Source of the DNA: Dysidea avara
Taxonomy: Eukaryota; Porifera; Demospongiae; Dictyoceratida; Dysideidae
DNA length: 64,000 nt
Assembly: GCF_963678975.1 (NCBI RefSeq)
Contig: NC_089274.1
Coordinates: forward strand, 49,980,900 to 50,044,899
Direction of reading: 5' to 3'
The notes beneath the pieces are model-generated. The model saw only the letters and a list, made by a program, of their open reading frames with translations, had not been told where the DNA came from and did not search any database. Below, in pieces: positions 19,307-34,300 of the stretch. The translations under genes and the position numbers were made by a program. Every line of letters begins with the position of its first letter. Positions within the stretch are counted from its first letter, which is position 1.

Positions 19307-22300
19307 CTACAGTAATGGATTACAATCTTAATGGGCATGCCAGAGGTGTATACCAGCTATGCCAATTTACACTGAACATACACTGCAAATTAATAATAGC
19401 TTTCTACACAATCAAATTAACAGGCCAACTCAGTACAGAAACTTATTATAGTTTCAGTGTAGAATCCAAAGGGGTTTTCTGAAAACGTACTGGCTATGTT
19501 CGTCCAGTTCTATTCATCCAACATTTGCCCATCATTAGGTGCACCGATAATCGAATCAGCTATATCGGCCTTTTTGTATATGTACACAAGCAGCAGATAC
19601 AGATATACATAAAGTCTATTCATGGCCACTCGTGCTCTGGTAACATCCTAGCAGCACCTTTTTATGTAATGTCGGCTGATGCAACAATATATTGATACAT
19701 CGTGTATCATATCATAAGACAATATCACTGTATCGATACAAAGTCAAACCTTATTGATATATCACATATCATGATATATTGACATGTTGCGGCTTGTTAA
19801 CATGGCTGACAATCAAATTATTGTATATTGTGGCCAAACCAGGAGCTCATCGAGTCCGTAGGACGAGGGAGCATGTAACTCCGTAAACGGCGAAATTCAA
19901 ACATGGCGTCGTAATTTATTAATAGTAATTTAAACAATAACCGTATAAGGATAAACACATACCACGCATGCTCGCTAAACCTATTACTACTGGCACAATA
20001 ATTATACTGTAGTCTTCTTGCTCCAGCAGTGAGCGATGAAACTTGATTCCGTCAGTGTTTACTGCAGATAATCTGTGCTGCCGCCGTGAACTGATAGCCG
20101 GCCCACTTACATTACGCGGTAAGCAAGAATGTTTCCTAGCAGTCTCCAAAACATCTTGTCACTATTTCACTCCATTAGTTAAGCCTTTTCCTCGACGTTT
20201 CCTTCCTTGCCATTCCTTTCTTTCATGAATTAATCCAGGCGCTGCATATTTGTGGCATGATTATTACGTAATTCTTTACCCTACGATACAACCTTTACTA
20301 TATAAGGAATATACTATGTTAAGAAAAGTCCGCCATGTTTGAATTTTGCTGTTTACGTTGTGAGTATGCGGAGTTACATGCTCCCTCGTCCTACGGACTC
20401 GATGAGCTCCTGGCCAAACTGAATAGTATGTAATGCTTCTCAAAGCTCACTTACTTCCCTTAAAAAAATGACATAGACCATTGCTTAGACTCTACTTTGT
20501 ATCATGCTGTATCGTGATACACCAGAGGCAATATATCGATACATCTACTCACTGTATCGTAACTCTCTAAGTCCTACTGTCACTTTTAAGAGTGCAAATT
20601 ATTAAAGAAAATGTTTTATGCTGCTATATCGGATCGGTTTTGTTTATCAGCTTGATAATATTATTATATATTAAAAATTGTAAATTTAAAAATGAAGTAG
20701 GGATCCAAGTGATAAAAAGTAGCGAAACAAGAGATGAATGATGGTAGCTATTACAGCATAGCTCGGTGGGAAATCCCTACTTATACAATGTCAAAGTAGA
20801 GATTTCCCACCGAGCTATGCTGTAATAGCTGCCATCATTCATCTCTTGTTTCGCTACTTTTTATTGCTTGGGTCCCTACTTCATTTTAAATTTATAATTT
20901 TTAATATACTAGTTTGTTTGGTTTTTTTGTTAAGGCATACAGCTAGCTATAAACATGTGACTGTTCTATTAGGGTGACTGCTGTATTAGAGTATCTCGAG
21001 TCAGGCAAAGATGTGTACTTGCCCAAAAAGGGCGTGGTCATTATGCTTTTGATCGATTATTAGAGCATTTCGAGTTAGCCTACCAACTCAAAGGTGTGTG
21101 ATCACTGACTAGCTATTCCATTATAAATGCAGCTAGCATAAAATGGGTGTGATAGATCGATAATGCGTAGAATAAAGAATGGGCGTGATCTTCCTATCGT
21201 GAATACATCTAGTACCAGTACCTCCATACAGTAGCGTAGCTAAGTGCCTTAAATAATCTTTTGGCGTCAATTGTGCTGCTTAACAAAAGTGTTGATACGG
21301 AAAATTAACGCCTCGATATGGTTTCGTTGGATGAAGAAGACAAGCAACCTGATTCAGTGAAGATAAAAGAAAAGACAAGACACAGAGGGCACACACTTGT
21401 CGGAACCCCAAAAGGCACATCCCACTGGGAGTTTGGTATTGTGGCATAAAATGATGGCCGTGAGCTGCTTCGTTTGGCCTCTAGGCTTGCAACTGTAGTC
21501 AATCAGGCAGTCAGTCTAAAATTCAAGTTTTGGCAATTTTTAAAATTCTATATCCGCACCTGTATGTGTTTTTATTATATATTATATGGACTAGTACTAT
21601 TCCGTAAAGGTGATTTTCTTCTTGTAAGATGTCTCTGGGATGATTTTCAGAGGCCCCTTATTGTTCTCCCTGATTTTGTTAGATTTGATGGAGTCTATCC
21701 TTGTGATATTTCAATTATGGTATCTTGATGATGGAACTTGTGTGGGGTCACGTTCTGCTGTAGCAGATTTATTGGACCTCTTAGCAACACAAGGTCCATC
21801 CTGTGGACTCACCCTTAACCTGAAAAAATGTGAAGTTTTTTTTGGCCAAGTGGAGATCCATCTTTTCCTACATTTCCGCAGGAGGTAAGCCGTCCATTGC
21901 AAATTTCGGATGGTGTTGAGCTGCTGGGGTCCCCTATTTCCAGCAGTTCCAAGTTCTTTGATGATTTTACTGATTCCCTTTTTGACAAGGTTCATTGTTT
22001 ACAAGACTTACTACCTAGGTTGGAAGACCCTCAGGTGGAGCTTCAACTTCTGCATCAGTGTCTAAGTTGCTGTAAAATTGTTCATATCCTTCCCAAGTGC
22101 CCCCACATTTGCTGAACCACCTTTTAGATTTTGACAACCAACTTCGTTCTAGCCTTTCTCGTGTTGTTCGCCATTCACTTTCAGATCTCACTTGGCAACA
22201 AGCTACTCTTCCTATGAGGTTGGGAGGTTTGGGCATTCGTCAAGCTTCAGACATGGTCTATGTAACTTACCTTGGCAGTTGTTCAGACTTCAAGGACTTA

Positions 22301-25300
22301 GTTCGTCAATTGTTGGGCATCCAGAGAGATAGCGATTTCATGTTGGTGGGAGAAGCTAAAGCACAGCAAAATTTGATTGGTCTACTTCCATCCTCTTTCA
22401 GCTTCTCCCCTGCTTCACAAAAAGATTTACAGTTACATCTTGATGAGTATTTTTACTCTGAAGTTTTGCTTCAACAGAGTATACGTGATAGGGCTCGTTT
22501 ACTAGCTTTATCAGATTCCTCTGGTTTGGCTTGTGCTTGGCTTCAAGTGATACCTTGTCCCCAACTTGGGTTAGCAATTCCTCCTGCTGAGTTTGTTGTT
22601 GCTCTCCGGCTTTGGCTGGGTATTCCAGTTTTTTTGATGCAGATTCACCATTGTATGTTTGTGGACAAATGGTTGATCATTTTGGAGATCACGTGATAGG
22701 ATGTGGACATTGGACAAATGGTTGATTATTTTGGAGATCACCTGATAGGATGTGGACATGGTCCACTTCGCATAAGACGACATAATGCTTTGTGTGACCT
22801 TATTTATAATGCATTTTTGGAGGATAATTCGGATGTCCAGAAGGAACAGAAGGTGTTTGGGGAATCTGCTGCTAGAAGACCTGGTGATATTTTTCATCCG
22901 GATTTTTACAATGGTCATCCAACCTACTTTGATGTTTCTGTTCGAAGTGCCCTCCATTCTGGGGTTCTGTCACATTCAGCCATCACTCCTGGGCAGCTCT
23001 CAGAGGAGAGATGGAGAAAGATGCTAGGCACAAGACGCTGGTAGAAGCGGCAGGAGGTGAATTTTTACCCTTAGTAGTGGATAACTTTGGTATTTGGACA
23101 CCTTCAAGTGTAGAGATTCTTTGCTCAATTGCTGGATTTCCACTGTGTGGAATGGGCTGTCCCCTTGTTGAACGGCTGAGTGTCCAATTATACTGTTATA
23201 ATGCCAAAATGATTTTACGTTTTTAGGCACTTCACCCCCACTCTGAGAATGATTGGTTGCAGGGTTGTTCGGTGGAGGAGGATGGGATTTTCCCCAAGAT
23301 GGTGTCGAGGGAGATGACAGTCAGCCCTGTCCCAGTGTGAGTGAACAAAGCTGGACAGAAGTATCATCTGGCCTCTGCAGGGACAACACAGTGTCTGATA
23401 ATAACTTTCCTTCTGCAGTTCCGGTCACCAACAGGTTTTCATTGCTCTCTGTTGAATATGCTTCATTGGATCCTGAAGATGCGGTTCCTCAAGACGTTGG
23501 TATTGAAGATTCACACTTTCAGTTCACTTTTGCATCATCTCAAGGAGCTGTTACGACTGAGAACATTGCTGCTGTTGCAGAGCAGAAGACTTCACTAACC
23601 CTAAGCACCCCCAGATACTGTGTACTCTCCTTTAGTTGTTGCTGATGGAATTGCTTCTGAAACTCTGTGTGATGGGCAACCACATGACTTGAGGCACTCT
23701 AGTTATCGAGCTCACTACCAGTTAGAATTGCCCCTTTATCATCTTCCCACGGTTAGTAGTAGACCTTTAGCACTTTCCGGACCAGATCTATCTGTTTACG
23801 AACTGACTTCTGACTTTAATGCTACACACTATTCCATCTCTTCATTTAATCCACTAGTACCTACCAGTTCCCATTTTTCCCCCTTTACCCTGTATTCATC
23901 CTTCCCCACTATGCCCAGTGTCTCCCTTCCAACTTGATTGTATAATTAGTATAATTATTGTTTTAGCTCACATGTGTATGTTGTAATTTTCTTTTCTTCC
24001 ACTTTTCTTTGTCTAAGAAACTGTGACTGACAACCCTTTTCAGAGGTGGAATTTTGGGCGGTGCGTGAAATTTTTACCTGGATCCCTACTTAAACGGTAC
24101 CATTTGATTTTTATATTGGTTATCAGGATATCAGCTGAAAGTGCACCTCTACGCATCATAAATACGCATCATAAAGCACACTAGTTATATGAAGGTAAGT
24201 TTCTGGTGAGTTCAAGGCGAGCTAGGGTTGGAGTGAGGGAAGCAAGCGTCCCAGTGAATCAGGGCCAACCCTAACTCGCCTTGAACTCAGTACCATACTG
24301 GCTTTTCACACCGGTGGTCCAGGTTCAAAGCATGGGTGGATCACTGTCACCTAGTGCTCATGTATACCAATTCAACCTAAGGTGCAGAAGGTGTTAATAG
24401 GCAGCACGGAAATCAACTGCAAAGTCAATAGCTCTAATGGCACCAGACATGCCAATTGTCTGGTATGTTGTAGAGAGATGTATATAGCATGCAGTACCAG
24501 ATGGTTAAAGCAATCAGAATGACAACACCCACACAGTGACACCATTTATAGTGATGGACAAATGCTGTATCACTTCCATTTTTCATAACAATATACTTAA
24601 ACGAATATAAAGTAAACCCTTTAAATTCAGTAGGTAACAGTGTCACACAGTTGTACTGTATACTAGTAACAGTGTCACACAGTAGTACTGTATACTAGTA
24701 ACAGTGTCACACAGTAGTACTGTATACTAGTAACAGTGTCACACAGTTGTACTGTATACTAGTAACAGTGTCACACAGTAGTACTGTATACTAGTAACAG
24801 TGTCACACAGTAGTACTGTATACTAGTAACAGTGTCACACAGTAGTACTGTATACTAGTAACAGTGTCACACAGTAGTACTGTATACTAGTAACAGTGTC
24901 ACACAGTAGTACTGTATACTAGTAACAGTGTCACACAGTAGTACTGTATACTAGTAACAGTGTCACACAGTAGTACTGTATACTAGTAACAGTGTCACAC
25001 AGTAGTACTGTATACTAGTAACAGTGTCACACAGTAGTACTGTATACTAGTAACAGTGTCACACAGTAGTACTGTATACTAGTAACAGTGTCACACAGTA
25101 GTACTGTATACTAGTAACAGTGTCACACAGTAGTACTGTATACTAGTAACAGTGTCACACAGTAGTACTGTATACTAGTAACAGTGTCACACAGTAGTAC
25201 TGTATACTAGTAACAGTGTCACACAGTTGTACTGTATACTAGTAACAGTGTCACACAGTAGTACTGTATACTAGTAACAGTGTCACACAGTAGTACTGTA

Positions 25301-28300
25301 TACTAGTAACAGTGTCACACAGTAGTACTGTATACTAGTAACAGTGTCACACAGTAGTACTGTATACTAGTAACAGTGTCACACAGTAGTACTGTATACT
25401 AGTAACAGTGTCACACAGTAGTACTGTATACTAGTAACAGTGTCACACAGTTGTACTGTATACTAGTAACAGTGTCACACAGTAGTACTGTATACTAGTA
25501 ACAGTGTCACACAGTAGTACTGTATACTAGTAACAGTGTCACACAGTAGTACTGTATACTAGTAACAGTGTCACACAGTAGTACTGTATACTAGTAACAG
25601 TGTCACACAGTAGTACTGTATACTAGTAACAGTGTCACACAGTAGTACTGTATACTAGTAACAGTGTCACACAGTAGTACTGTATACTAGTAACAGTGTC
25701 ACACAGTAGTACTGTATACTAGGGATATGGAGATTAGCACATTATCACAAGTGTTCCACCAATAACTGGAATCAGCGCTATTTTGGTATTGATTGGTATT
25801 GGTTATTAAGCTATTCCGATATCAATTAATAAACACAATTGTCATCATTACAATATAATACTACCGTATATGACCGTATTAAAGCCGGGCTCAAATACAC
25901 GCAGAGGCTCAAATATACGCCGGGTACAGCTAGGGGACTGTCATAATAAACGCCGGGGCTCATTTAAATGCCGGGGTGCTAATGATATGCACTGAAAGGG
26001 GTTCTAAACTCGTGTCAGCTGCTAACTATACAATGATGTCTCGTCACCAGTCTTATGATGTCTTGTCTTGTTCGACTATGCCTTCTCTTCTGGTGATGGC
26101 CATAGTGTATTTATCGTGGTCAATGTCATCTTTTCGCCCATCTTCCAATGTTTCACTCAGCAGAGGAGTCCAAATGGGTTTATGTACGTGATGGGCTATG
26201 GATTTCGTATTTCATAGGTACTTGTACTGGCACCTGTCATTCTCAATGAGTGGCTAGTAAGAAATAAACGCCCGGGTCCAAATTAACGCCGGTCTCGTTT
26301 AAACGCCGGGTCAAAAATGATTTATAGGAAATAAACGCCCGGGCTTCTATACGGTCATATACGGTATACCAATAAAACTTGGGCTTGAAATAGTGTTGAG
26401 TATTATTATTACTAGGCATGAGGCTATTATGCTCCAAAAATTGAGCATTATGCTTTTGAGCAGTGCTCAAAAAATCACCTATTATGCTTTTGAGAATTGC
26501 CCATTATTCCCAAAATTATGCCACCACAATTGGCTAATAATGCCAGTTTATTGCTGTATCACACTATTTTCATTGATGTTTAAGCTTCAAATAGTCTTGA
26601 ATTCTTTAGATGGTTGCTGAATTAGAGTATTTGACTTTAATATGACTGCTTTATTAGAGTAAATAATATTCAGTGACTGTTCTATTAGAGATTCTGACTG
26701 CTCTATTAGAGTATCTCGATCTTTTTTAACGGAATTGTGCATTCTGCAGATTTTATTACTGTTAAAGCTTTATAATCACCTCAAAATGCTAGCATAATTC
26801 CTGATTTCCACACATACCTATTATGCCCGAAATTATGCTGGCATAATCGCCGCATCCCTAATTATTACACAAGTACACAAAAGAATTTGGAATTTTCAAC
26901 TAGAGTAGGGACCATAGCACATCGATAAAAAGTACTGAAACAAGTTGGAGTAGTCCATGATATTAAATCACTGTAAAACAATAAGAAGTGTTATATCCCT
27001 ACTGTGCTCAAGATACCATAACGGAAATGCACAGTAGGGATATAACACTTCTTATTGTTTTACAGTGATTTAATATCATGGACTACTCCAACTTGTTTCA
27101 GTACTTTTTATCGATGTGCTATGGTCCCTACTCTAGTTGAAAATTCCAAATTTTTTCGTGTACTTGTTTGTTAACTTTTTTTGTAAATAATTTTATTATG
27201 GCTGGTGAGCCCACGCATACTGCATCTGAAGAGGCACTGCGCGCCCCAGCTATATCAATTATCGTCTGAAAAGTGAAGTATCCATTACGCTTCGTTATCA
27301 GCTATGTTCATCCCGTTACACAGCATTTCGAATCAAGAACTGTTCGAAAAGCATCTCTACAATCCACGCATACCAAAAGAAAGAAATCGTGCCGCGCGCC
27401 TCAATCATATTAATTATCGTCTGAAAAGTACAGTATCCATTACACTTCGCTGTAGGCTATGTTCAACCCGTTACACAGCAGTACGAATCAAGAACTGTTT
27501 AAAAAGCACCTATGCAATCGAAATAGCCACGATGAAAATACGGACGATTTCTGTTTCGAAGGGAAGCCATCACGTGCTCGTGTCAAATCGACACCTTTCC
27601 CTGTCAGCAAAGATGAATAGGACACAAAGGAGGACACTGGTAAGTCCATGAAGAATGCATTGCACGTACTGCAGTATGCCAAAAGGCACCTGTCGGGCCG
27701 AAGCGACATCGAACAGTGAAAAAATCAAGCCCATAGCCTTAGCCGTTATCGAGGTTACACTTGTCTGAAGGCATCAGTCAGTCAGTCAGTTACTCAGTCA
27801 GTTACTCAGTCAGTCAGTAGAAAATTCCGTTGAATAAAATTTTTTTTTAATTCCGTAGCAACTTGTTGAAAGCGTTTCGGGTCGATCTGAAAGCTTGTTT
27901 GGGCTTAGTTTTACCTCACCAATACTGCCTCATCGTTGTAAGGGAAAATCGAGGCTGGTTTTTGGGTGATATTATTTCGTGGGCCACGCCTACTCCTTTG
28001 TGGTCCCTACTATACAGTTACTATCGTACTGAATGATAAAGATACAGTTAAACATTTGTACTTGCATGAAAGAGATACTCTAATAGAACAGTCACAACAC
28101 AAAAATTCCATTAGAGTAGGCTAACTTGGAAGGCATGTATTTTGTCATGAAACACTAGTGTAAGTAGTATAATAAACAAGTACACAGAAAAATTTGGAAT
28201 CTTCAACTAGAGTAGGGACCATAGCACATCGATAAATAGTACTGAAACAAGTTGGAGTAGTGCACGATATTAAATCACAGTAAAACAATAAGAAGTGTTA

Positions 28301-31300
28301 TATCCCTATTGTGCATTTCCATTATGGTATCTTGAGCACAGTAGGGATATAACACTTCTTATTGTTTTACTGTGATGTAATATCATGCACTACTCCAGCT
28401 TGTTTCAGTACTATTTATCGATGTGCTATGGTCCCTACTCTAGTTGAAAATTCCAAATTTTTTGTGCATCTGTTTGTTAATTTGTTATTATGATTGATGA
28501 ACCCATGCATACCACATCAGAAGAAAGAAATGGTGCCATGCGCCCCAGTTATCAATTATCATCTGAAAAGTGAAGTATCCATTACGCTTCATTGTCAGCT
28601 ATGTTCAACCCGTTACACAGTAGTACAAATCAAGAACTGTTCAAAAAGCACCGCTGCAATCAAAGGAGCCACTATGAAAAATATGGATGATTTCCATTAC
28701 AAAGGGAAGCCATCATGTGCTACCACCAAATCAACACTTTTCACTGTCAGCAAAGATGAAAGGGACACAAAGGAGGACACTGGTAAGTCCACGAAGAATG
28801 CATTGTATGTACTGCAGTATGCCAAAAAACACCTCTCAGGCTGAAGCGACATCTCACAGTGAAAAAATCAAGTCTGTAGCCTTAGCCGTTATCGAGTTAC
28901 GCTTGTCTGAAGGCATCAGTCAGTTACTCAGTAGGGATGTGCCAAATTTTCTAGCAAAATTTTTTGGCTAAATACATTGGTAAAAGCAAGCTGGAAAAAT
29001 AGGTGGAAATAGGCACCAAAAGAATGGCAACTTTGAACATTTTGTATGAAAAAGATCAAGATACTCTAATAAAACAGCCATGCATAGTATTAGGACAACA
29101 TATGAAAAAGATCAAGATACTCTAATAAAACAGCCATGCATAGTATTAGGACAACATATGCTCATAGGAATGGCAGCTAGAGATTTGTGATGTGTGATAT
29201 ATATATATATATCGATATATCGTGATAAAATTTTCTATATTGTGATATGATATAGAATCTTTATATCGCCTAGTTTAGCTATTAGAGAAAAATATACCCA
29301 AGATGTCATTGTACACTGTACTTTTTCTTGATAAAAGAGCTTGTAATGTTGCATGCTAGTCATGTACCATGTTGTATTGTACTTCTAGTACATCACTGCT
29401 ACAAGTGTCATCAGTATAAATACACAAGCTGAGTGATGAGTTTGTATATCGTGATATATATCGTATTGTGATATGTTGTGTGCAATAATCATGATCCTAT
29501 ATTGTACACCTATACTAGAGATTGAGATACTCTAATAGAGCAGTCACTATGGTAGAGTTAAAGCACCACCGCACGTGTGTACGGAAAACAGTACGAGGGG
29601 GTGTGTTGAGAGGTTAATACAGCACGAGGCAAAGCAAGGCGGTGCTTCAAGTGGTATACTGTACTTCCTGGCACATGCATTGTCGTCTGTCTCAAAGCGA
29701 AACCACAATGACCAACCAAATTAAAAATGGTCTGACATTATGACCTATCAAAATAAGCATTTAAAAGCCGATGTGAATGTCAGTTGCTTACTATTATGCC
29801 AATGACTGACCATGTTCACGATGGTTTGTCATTTTGACAGATCATGTAAGAGACATTATATTGAACACTGTAGTACTCTAATCGCTGCAATTTTCGGTGA
29901 TCACGATATTAGTAAGTGTTCATATTATCTATTTCTAGTAGTAGTTGGATTAGCTGTAGTGATTTTAGTAGAGCAACTTAGCTAGCAAAAATGAGCAAAT
30001 TGTGCACTTTGTACAGAAAGTATGAAACTTTGCACATAGTACCTACCTACCATGAAGTGTATTTTGAGATGTGGAGCCATCACAGATTTGACCTTTGGTA
30101 TCCTCTACAGTTCATTTTATGCTCAAAAATAGTGACCTTTGTCTATATATCACCCATACAACAGTAATTTTCTTTCAAACTAGGTGCCAAATTGAAGATC
30201 TTTATCCAAGAAACAAGTTAATACTTGTTGCAAGCTCATAGCATATTCCATTTCAAAGTTATGGTAATTTTTACCAGCAGCAAATTCATATGCCCATGCA
30301 ATTACACTCTTCATCTACATTCTTGTTTGCCACTCAATTTTTGTATATATTTTAAGCTAATCATGAGCACTGCAGGTTGCATATACAACCAAAAAGTGGA
30401 GAGATATCCAGGGGTGGGGCATGTACCCTCCTCTCTTGTGGTAGTTAAATAAAAGTTCATAATTATACATATTGTTATTGGGTCATTCCGTGTCAAATCA
30501 ACAAGGAATTTAGGGTCACCTCTCGGATTTTGACGAAACTTGGTGTGTTTGTAGTACCTATGGTGCTTATCACTCATGCAAATTTTTAGCTCCATACATT
30601 CCATAGTTTCTGATTTATAACCACAAATATTTTGAATATTTCATGAAAATTTGGTCCATCTCTTGTTACAAAATCAATTGCAACCTTGCACTGTGTAAAT
30701 ATTTGTAAACACAATTTTCAGTGATGGAAGACTGTTGATTGACCTTTCCAGTGATCCCTAAATTATGGGATATCTACTTAATTATGGTTCAAAAGTACTT
30801 CATTGAAATCTTTAATCCTTTATATTTTGAAATATGCTGCTTGAAATTTTTCGAATTCTTTTGTGAATAATGATTGGGTCATAGTCTATGTTTGATAAAA
30901 ATTTTGTGGTGGGACCACAATGGGCTCAAGAGATATAATGAATTATGTTGTGGTATGCGGTGGAATTTGCCGTCTATTATTGCTGTATTGGAGTGTACAC
31001 CTCCAATAACCACTCGCAACAAGGCCATGCCAAGTTTGTCTTACAGAGTGAAGGTGTCTAGGTGCATTGCAATCTGTATTAATGACCACCTGTATTGAAA
31101 GGCCATCTATGTGCTGCAGTTAAGTTATACTTCATTAATGTATAACACCAAAGCATCAACCCTTTCTAGCAAATCCAAAAATGGTCCTTATTAGACAGGT
31201 TGACTATAAATTACAGATCTGACCACCATGTGTCCATGAACATCATGTAAATGTACTATCTCTTCACAAATACCTTCTTTATTAAGTTGAATACCACGTA

Positions 31301-34300
31301 GTGGACTTAGCCATATTTAAGTTACGTATGTGGCTACATAGATACATACAACAGAACTCCTCAGAAGGGATACCTGGATATCTTGATAACCAGGACACCT
31401 GTTTATACCACTCTAGTGGTGCACATACATTTAGACCAAGATACTTCTGTGGCTTCTGTAATATGAGCACTTTATTATGTTCCTAGCAATGGAGGGGTTT
31501 TACCATACATGCATTAATTGTACCTCAATATGTGAAATTAATTACTAATACATTCATGACCACTTTGAAACTCAAGTCATAAACCCATGCACATACTCAC
31601 ATAGGACATGCTGACCACATACTTAACATTTGCTTGTACTGATCTTCAAAGCGTCAACCCAAAATACTTTGAAAAACCATTTTAGTAATTACAGTACTAT
31701 AAATCACACATTGAGGTGCAAGCAAGTGTTAATAATATAAAAACTCTGGGTACAAGTAATGCATCTACTGTATATAGTGTAACTATTCTATTCCCTGGAC
31801 CATTGATTAAGTGTTCATTTTTGAGAAACCACAGACTTGTCTTGGGCACAAAATGTACGTACAATTATAAAGTAAGATCATGAGGCTATTAAGGTGCCCA
31901 GGTATCCTTTTTGAGGAGGTCTATTGTACCTATGCAGCCATGTACGTAACTAGTGTAGAGTGGGGATATGTATGTGAGTGCACTATAGCGAGATTTTACT
32001 TAATAAAAAGGTATAACTGAAGAGATGGTACAACATTAATGTGTTTATGGACGCATGATAATCTCATTTATAGTCAACCTGTCTAATAAGGACCATTTTT
32101 GGATTTGCTAGAAAGGGTTGATGCTTTGGTGCTATACATTAATATCCAATTAAAGTATAAATTAGCTACAGCTTATAGATGGTCTTTCAATACAGGTGGT
32201 CATTAATACAGGTTGCAATGCACCTAGACACCTTCACTCTGTAAGACAAACTTGGCATGGCCTTGTTGTAAGTGGTTATTGGAGGTGTACACTCCAATAC
32301 AGCAATAATAGACTGCAAATTCCACCGTATACCACAACATAATTCATTATATCTCTTGAGCCCATTCTGGTCCCACCACAAAATTTTTATCAAACATAGA
32401 CAATGACCCAATCATTATTCACAAAAGAATTCGAAAAATTTCAAGCAGTATTTTTCAAAATATAAAGGATTAAAGTTTTCAATGAAGTACTTTTGAACTA
32501 TAATTAAGTAGATATCCCATAATTTAGGGATCACTGGAAAGGTCAATCAACAGTCTTCCATCACTGAAAATTGTGTTTACAAATATTTACACAGTGCAAG
32601 GTTGCAGTTGATTTTGTAACTAGAGATGGACCAAATTTTCATGAAATATTCAAAATATTTGTGATCATAAATCAGAAACTATGGAAAGTATGGAGCTAAA
32701 AATTTGCATGAGTGATAAGCACCATAGGTACTACAAACACACCAAGTTTCGTCAAAATCCGAGAGGTGACCCTAAATTCCTTGTTGATTTGACATGGAAT
32801 GACCCCATTGTTATTTGCACTTTACAGTGGCCAGCACTGACGGTCTGACAGCAACACTGTTGCTCCCCCAGTTTTAACTACAATGGGGGTTCTGTAATAG
32901 TTCATTTGGGGAGAAGGGGTGCTTTTTTACCCCCTTTGACAAATGAACTCCTTAAATTATAAATCAAAATCTCAGTGAATACGTCAACAACAACTGTAAT
33001 ATTTGAATGAAATACATGTATTTTTCCTGGTACAATAGCCACGAACTGTACCTGAGAATACAAGCATGAGATTACTTCTCATCATTCTCAGGTACTGTAG
33101 GTCATTCTCAGGTACTGTAGGTCATTCTCAGGTACTGTAGGTCATTCTCAGGTACTGTAGGTCATTCTCAGGTACTTTAGAGGTTGTAGCTGAGAATGTA
33201 CCTGAGGGAGTATCCTGGGAGTATCCTGGGTGCATGGCATGTTAGATGTCATGTGTATAAACTAGCTATGAACACACAAAGATCTTTATACCACCGTCCC
33301 CCATTACTCTCATTGTGACTCCCCTTTAGTCATTTCCTAGATGAAGGTATCACTGATAGTACTGTTTCTAAAACCTGCATGCTAAATTTTATTGCTGTGA
33401 AGCTTTGGAAAATACTTTTTTTTGAAGTTGTTAGCTTTTTAGTTACACTTGCAAACATGAACACATTTTGCTATATAGAACCAAATTGTGAAACACAAAT
33501 TGTCTAGTTGGTTATGCCCTCAGATTCCACCACATCTTGGGCGTGTGTCTCTCTAAAGGCAAATATATATTTAAGGGGGTAGATGTGGGTATAGTTCAGG
33601 ACCACAATCTCTCTTAGTCAGTTCACAAAATTAGCTATCAATACGATATGTTAGATATGTTTAGACTATGGTACAGCTCATTTAGAGGGTTACTAAATCA
33701 CTTAGTCACCTGACATGCTCATTTAGTCACCTACACATGTTCATTTAGTAACCCGCCCTCAGGCAATTTTGTACGTGAAAAATAATTATAACACGAAAGG
33801 TGCACTGGAGTACTTGATAATACTGTAATACAATTCTTCTCCGTGTTCTGCGAATAATTCTGGACAAATAGTAGACTAAGTGGTGTATCTACTGTAGCTC
33901 TAGCCGTTACTCTGGTTACCGGTCAAATAATTATTTTTGTGGGCGCTGTAAGGACTTTAGGAAGAAACCGTTCTGCCGTTCTACGTTGCTCTTTCACCCC
34001 ACCCTAATGTTCTGGCTATAAAGGTATGTACTTTAAACCATAGTCTAAATAAGTTAGACACCGAGACCAACGGGAACTAAGCGATTTAGTAACCCCTCTG
34101 GCTCTTAGTAGCGCCCTCGCTGCGCTCGGGACGCTACAGCCTCAGGCCATTGGGGTTACTAAATCGCTTAGTTCCCTTGGTCTTGGTGTCTAACTATTAT
34201 GTAAGGTTTTTAAGGCTTTTCAGTAAATTTGACTGATAGTAGCAAGTATAACCTTCAGTAGAGTTTGATGCATTAAAATATTATTGTTATATATACAGAA

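Noticed and set aside
22571..22957. 128-codon minus-strand frame
   Set aside because: It is antisense to the retroelement thumb and endonuclease region, which is clearly coding on the + strand.
24635..25722. CRISPR-like regular 32-bp direct repeats
   Set aside because: The units abut with no spacers, the genome is eukaryotic, and no cas genes are present. It is a satellite array.
30874..32411. Two near-identical 74-codon frames, one on each strand, suggesting a conserved protein
   Set aside because: They are mirror copies in the arms of the 30480-32805 palindrome; similarity is explained by the arms.
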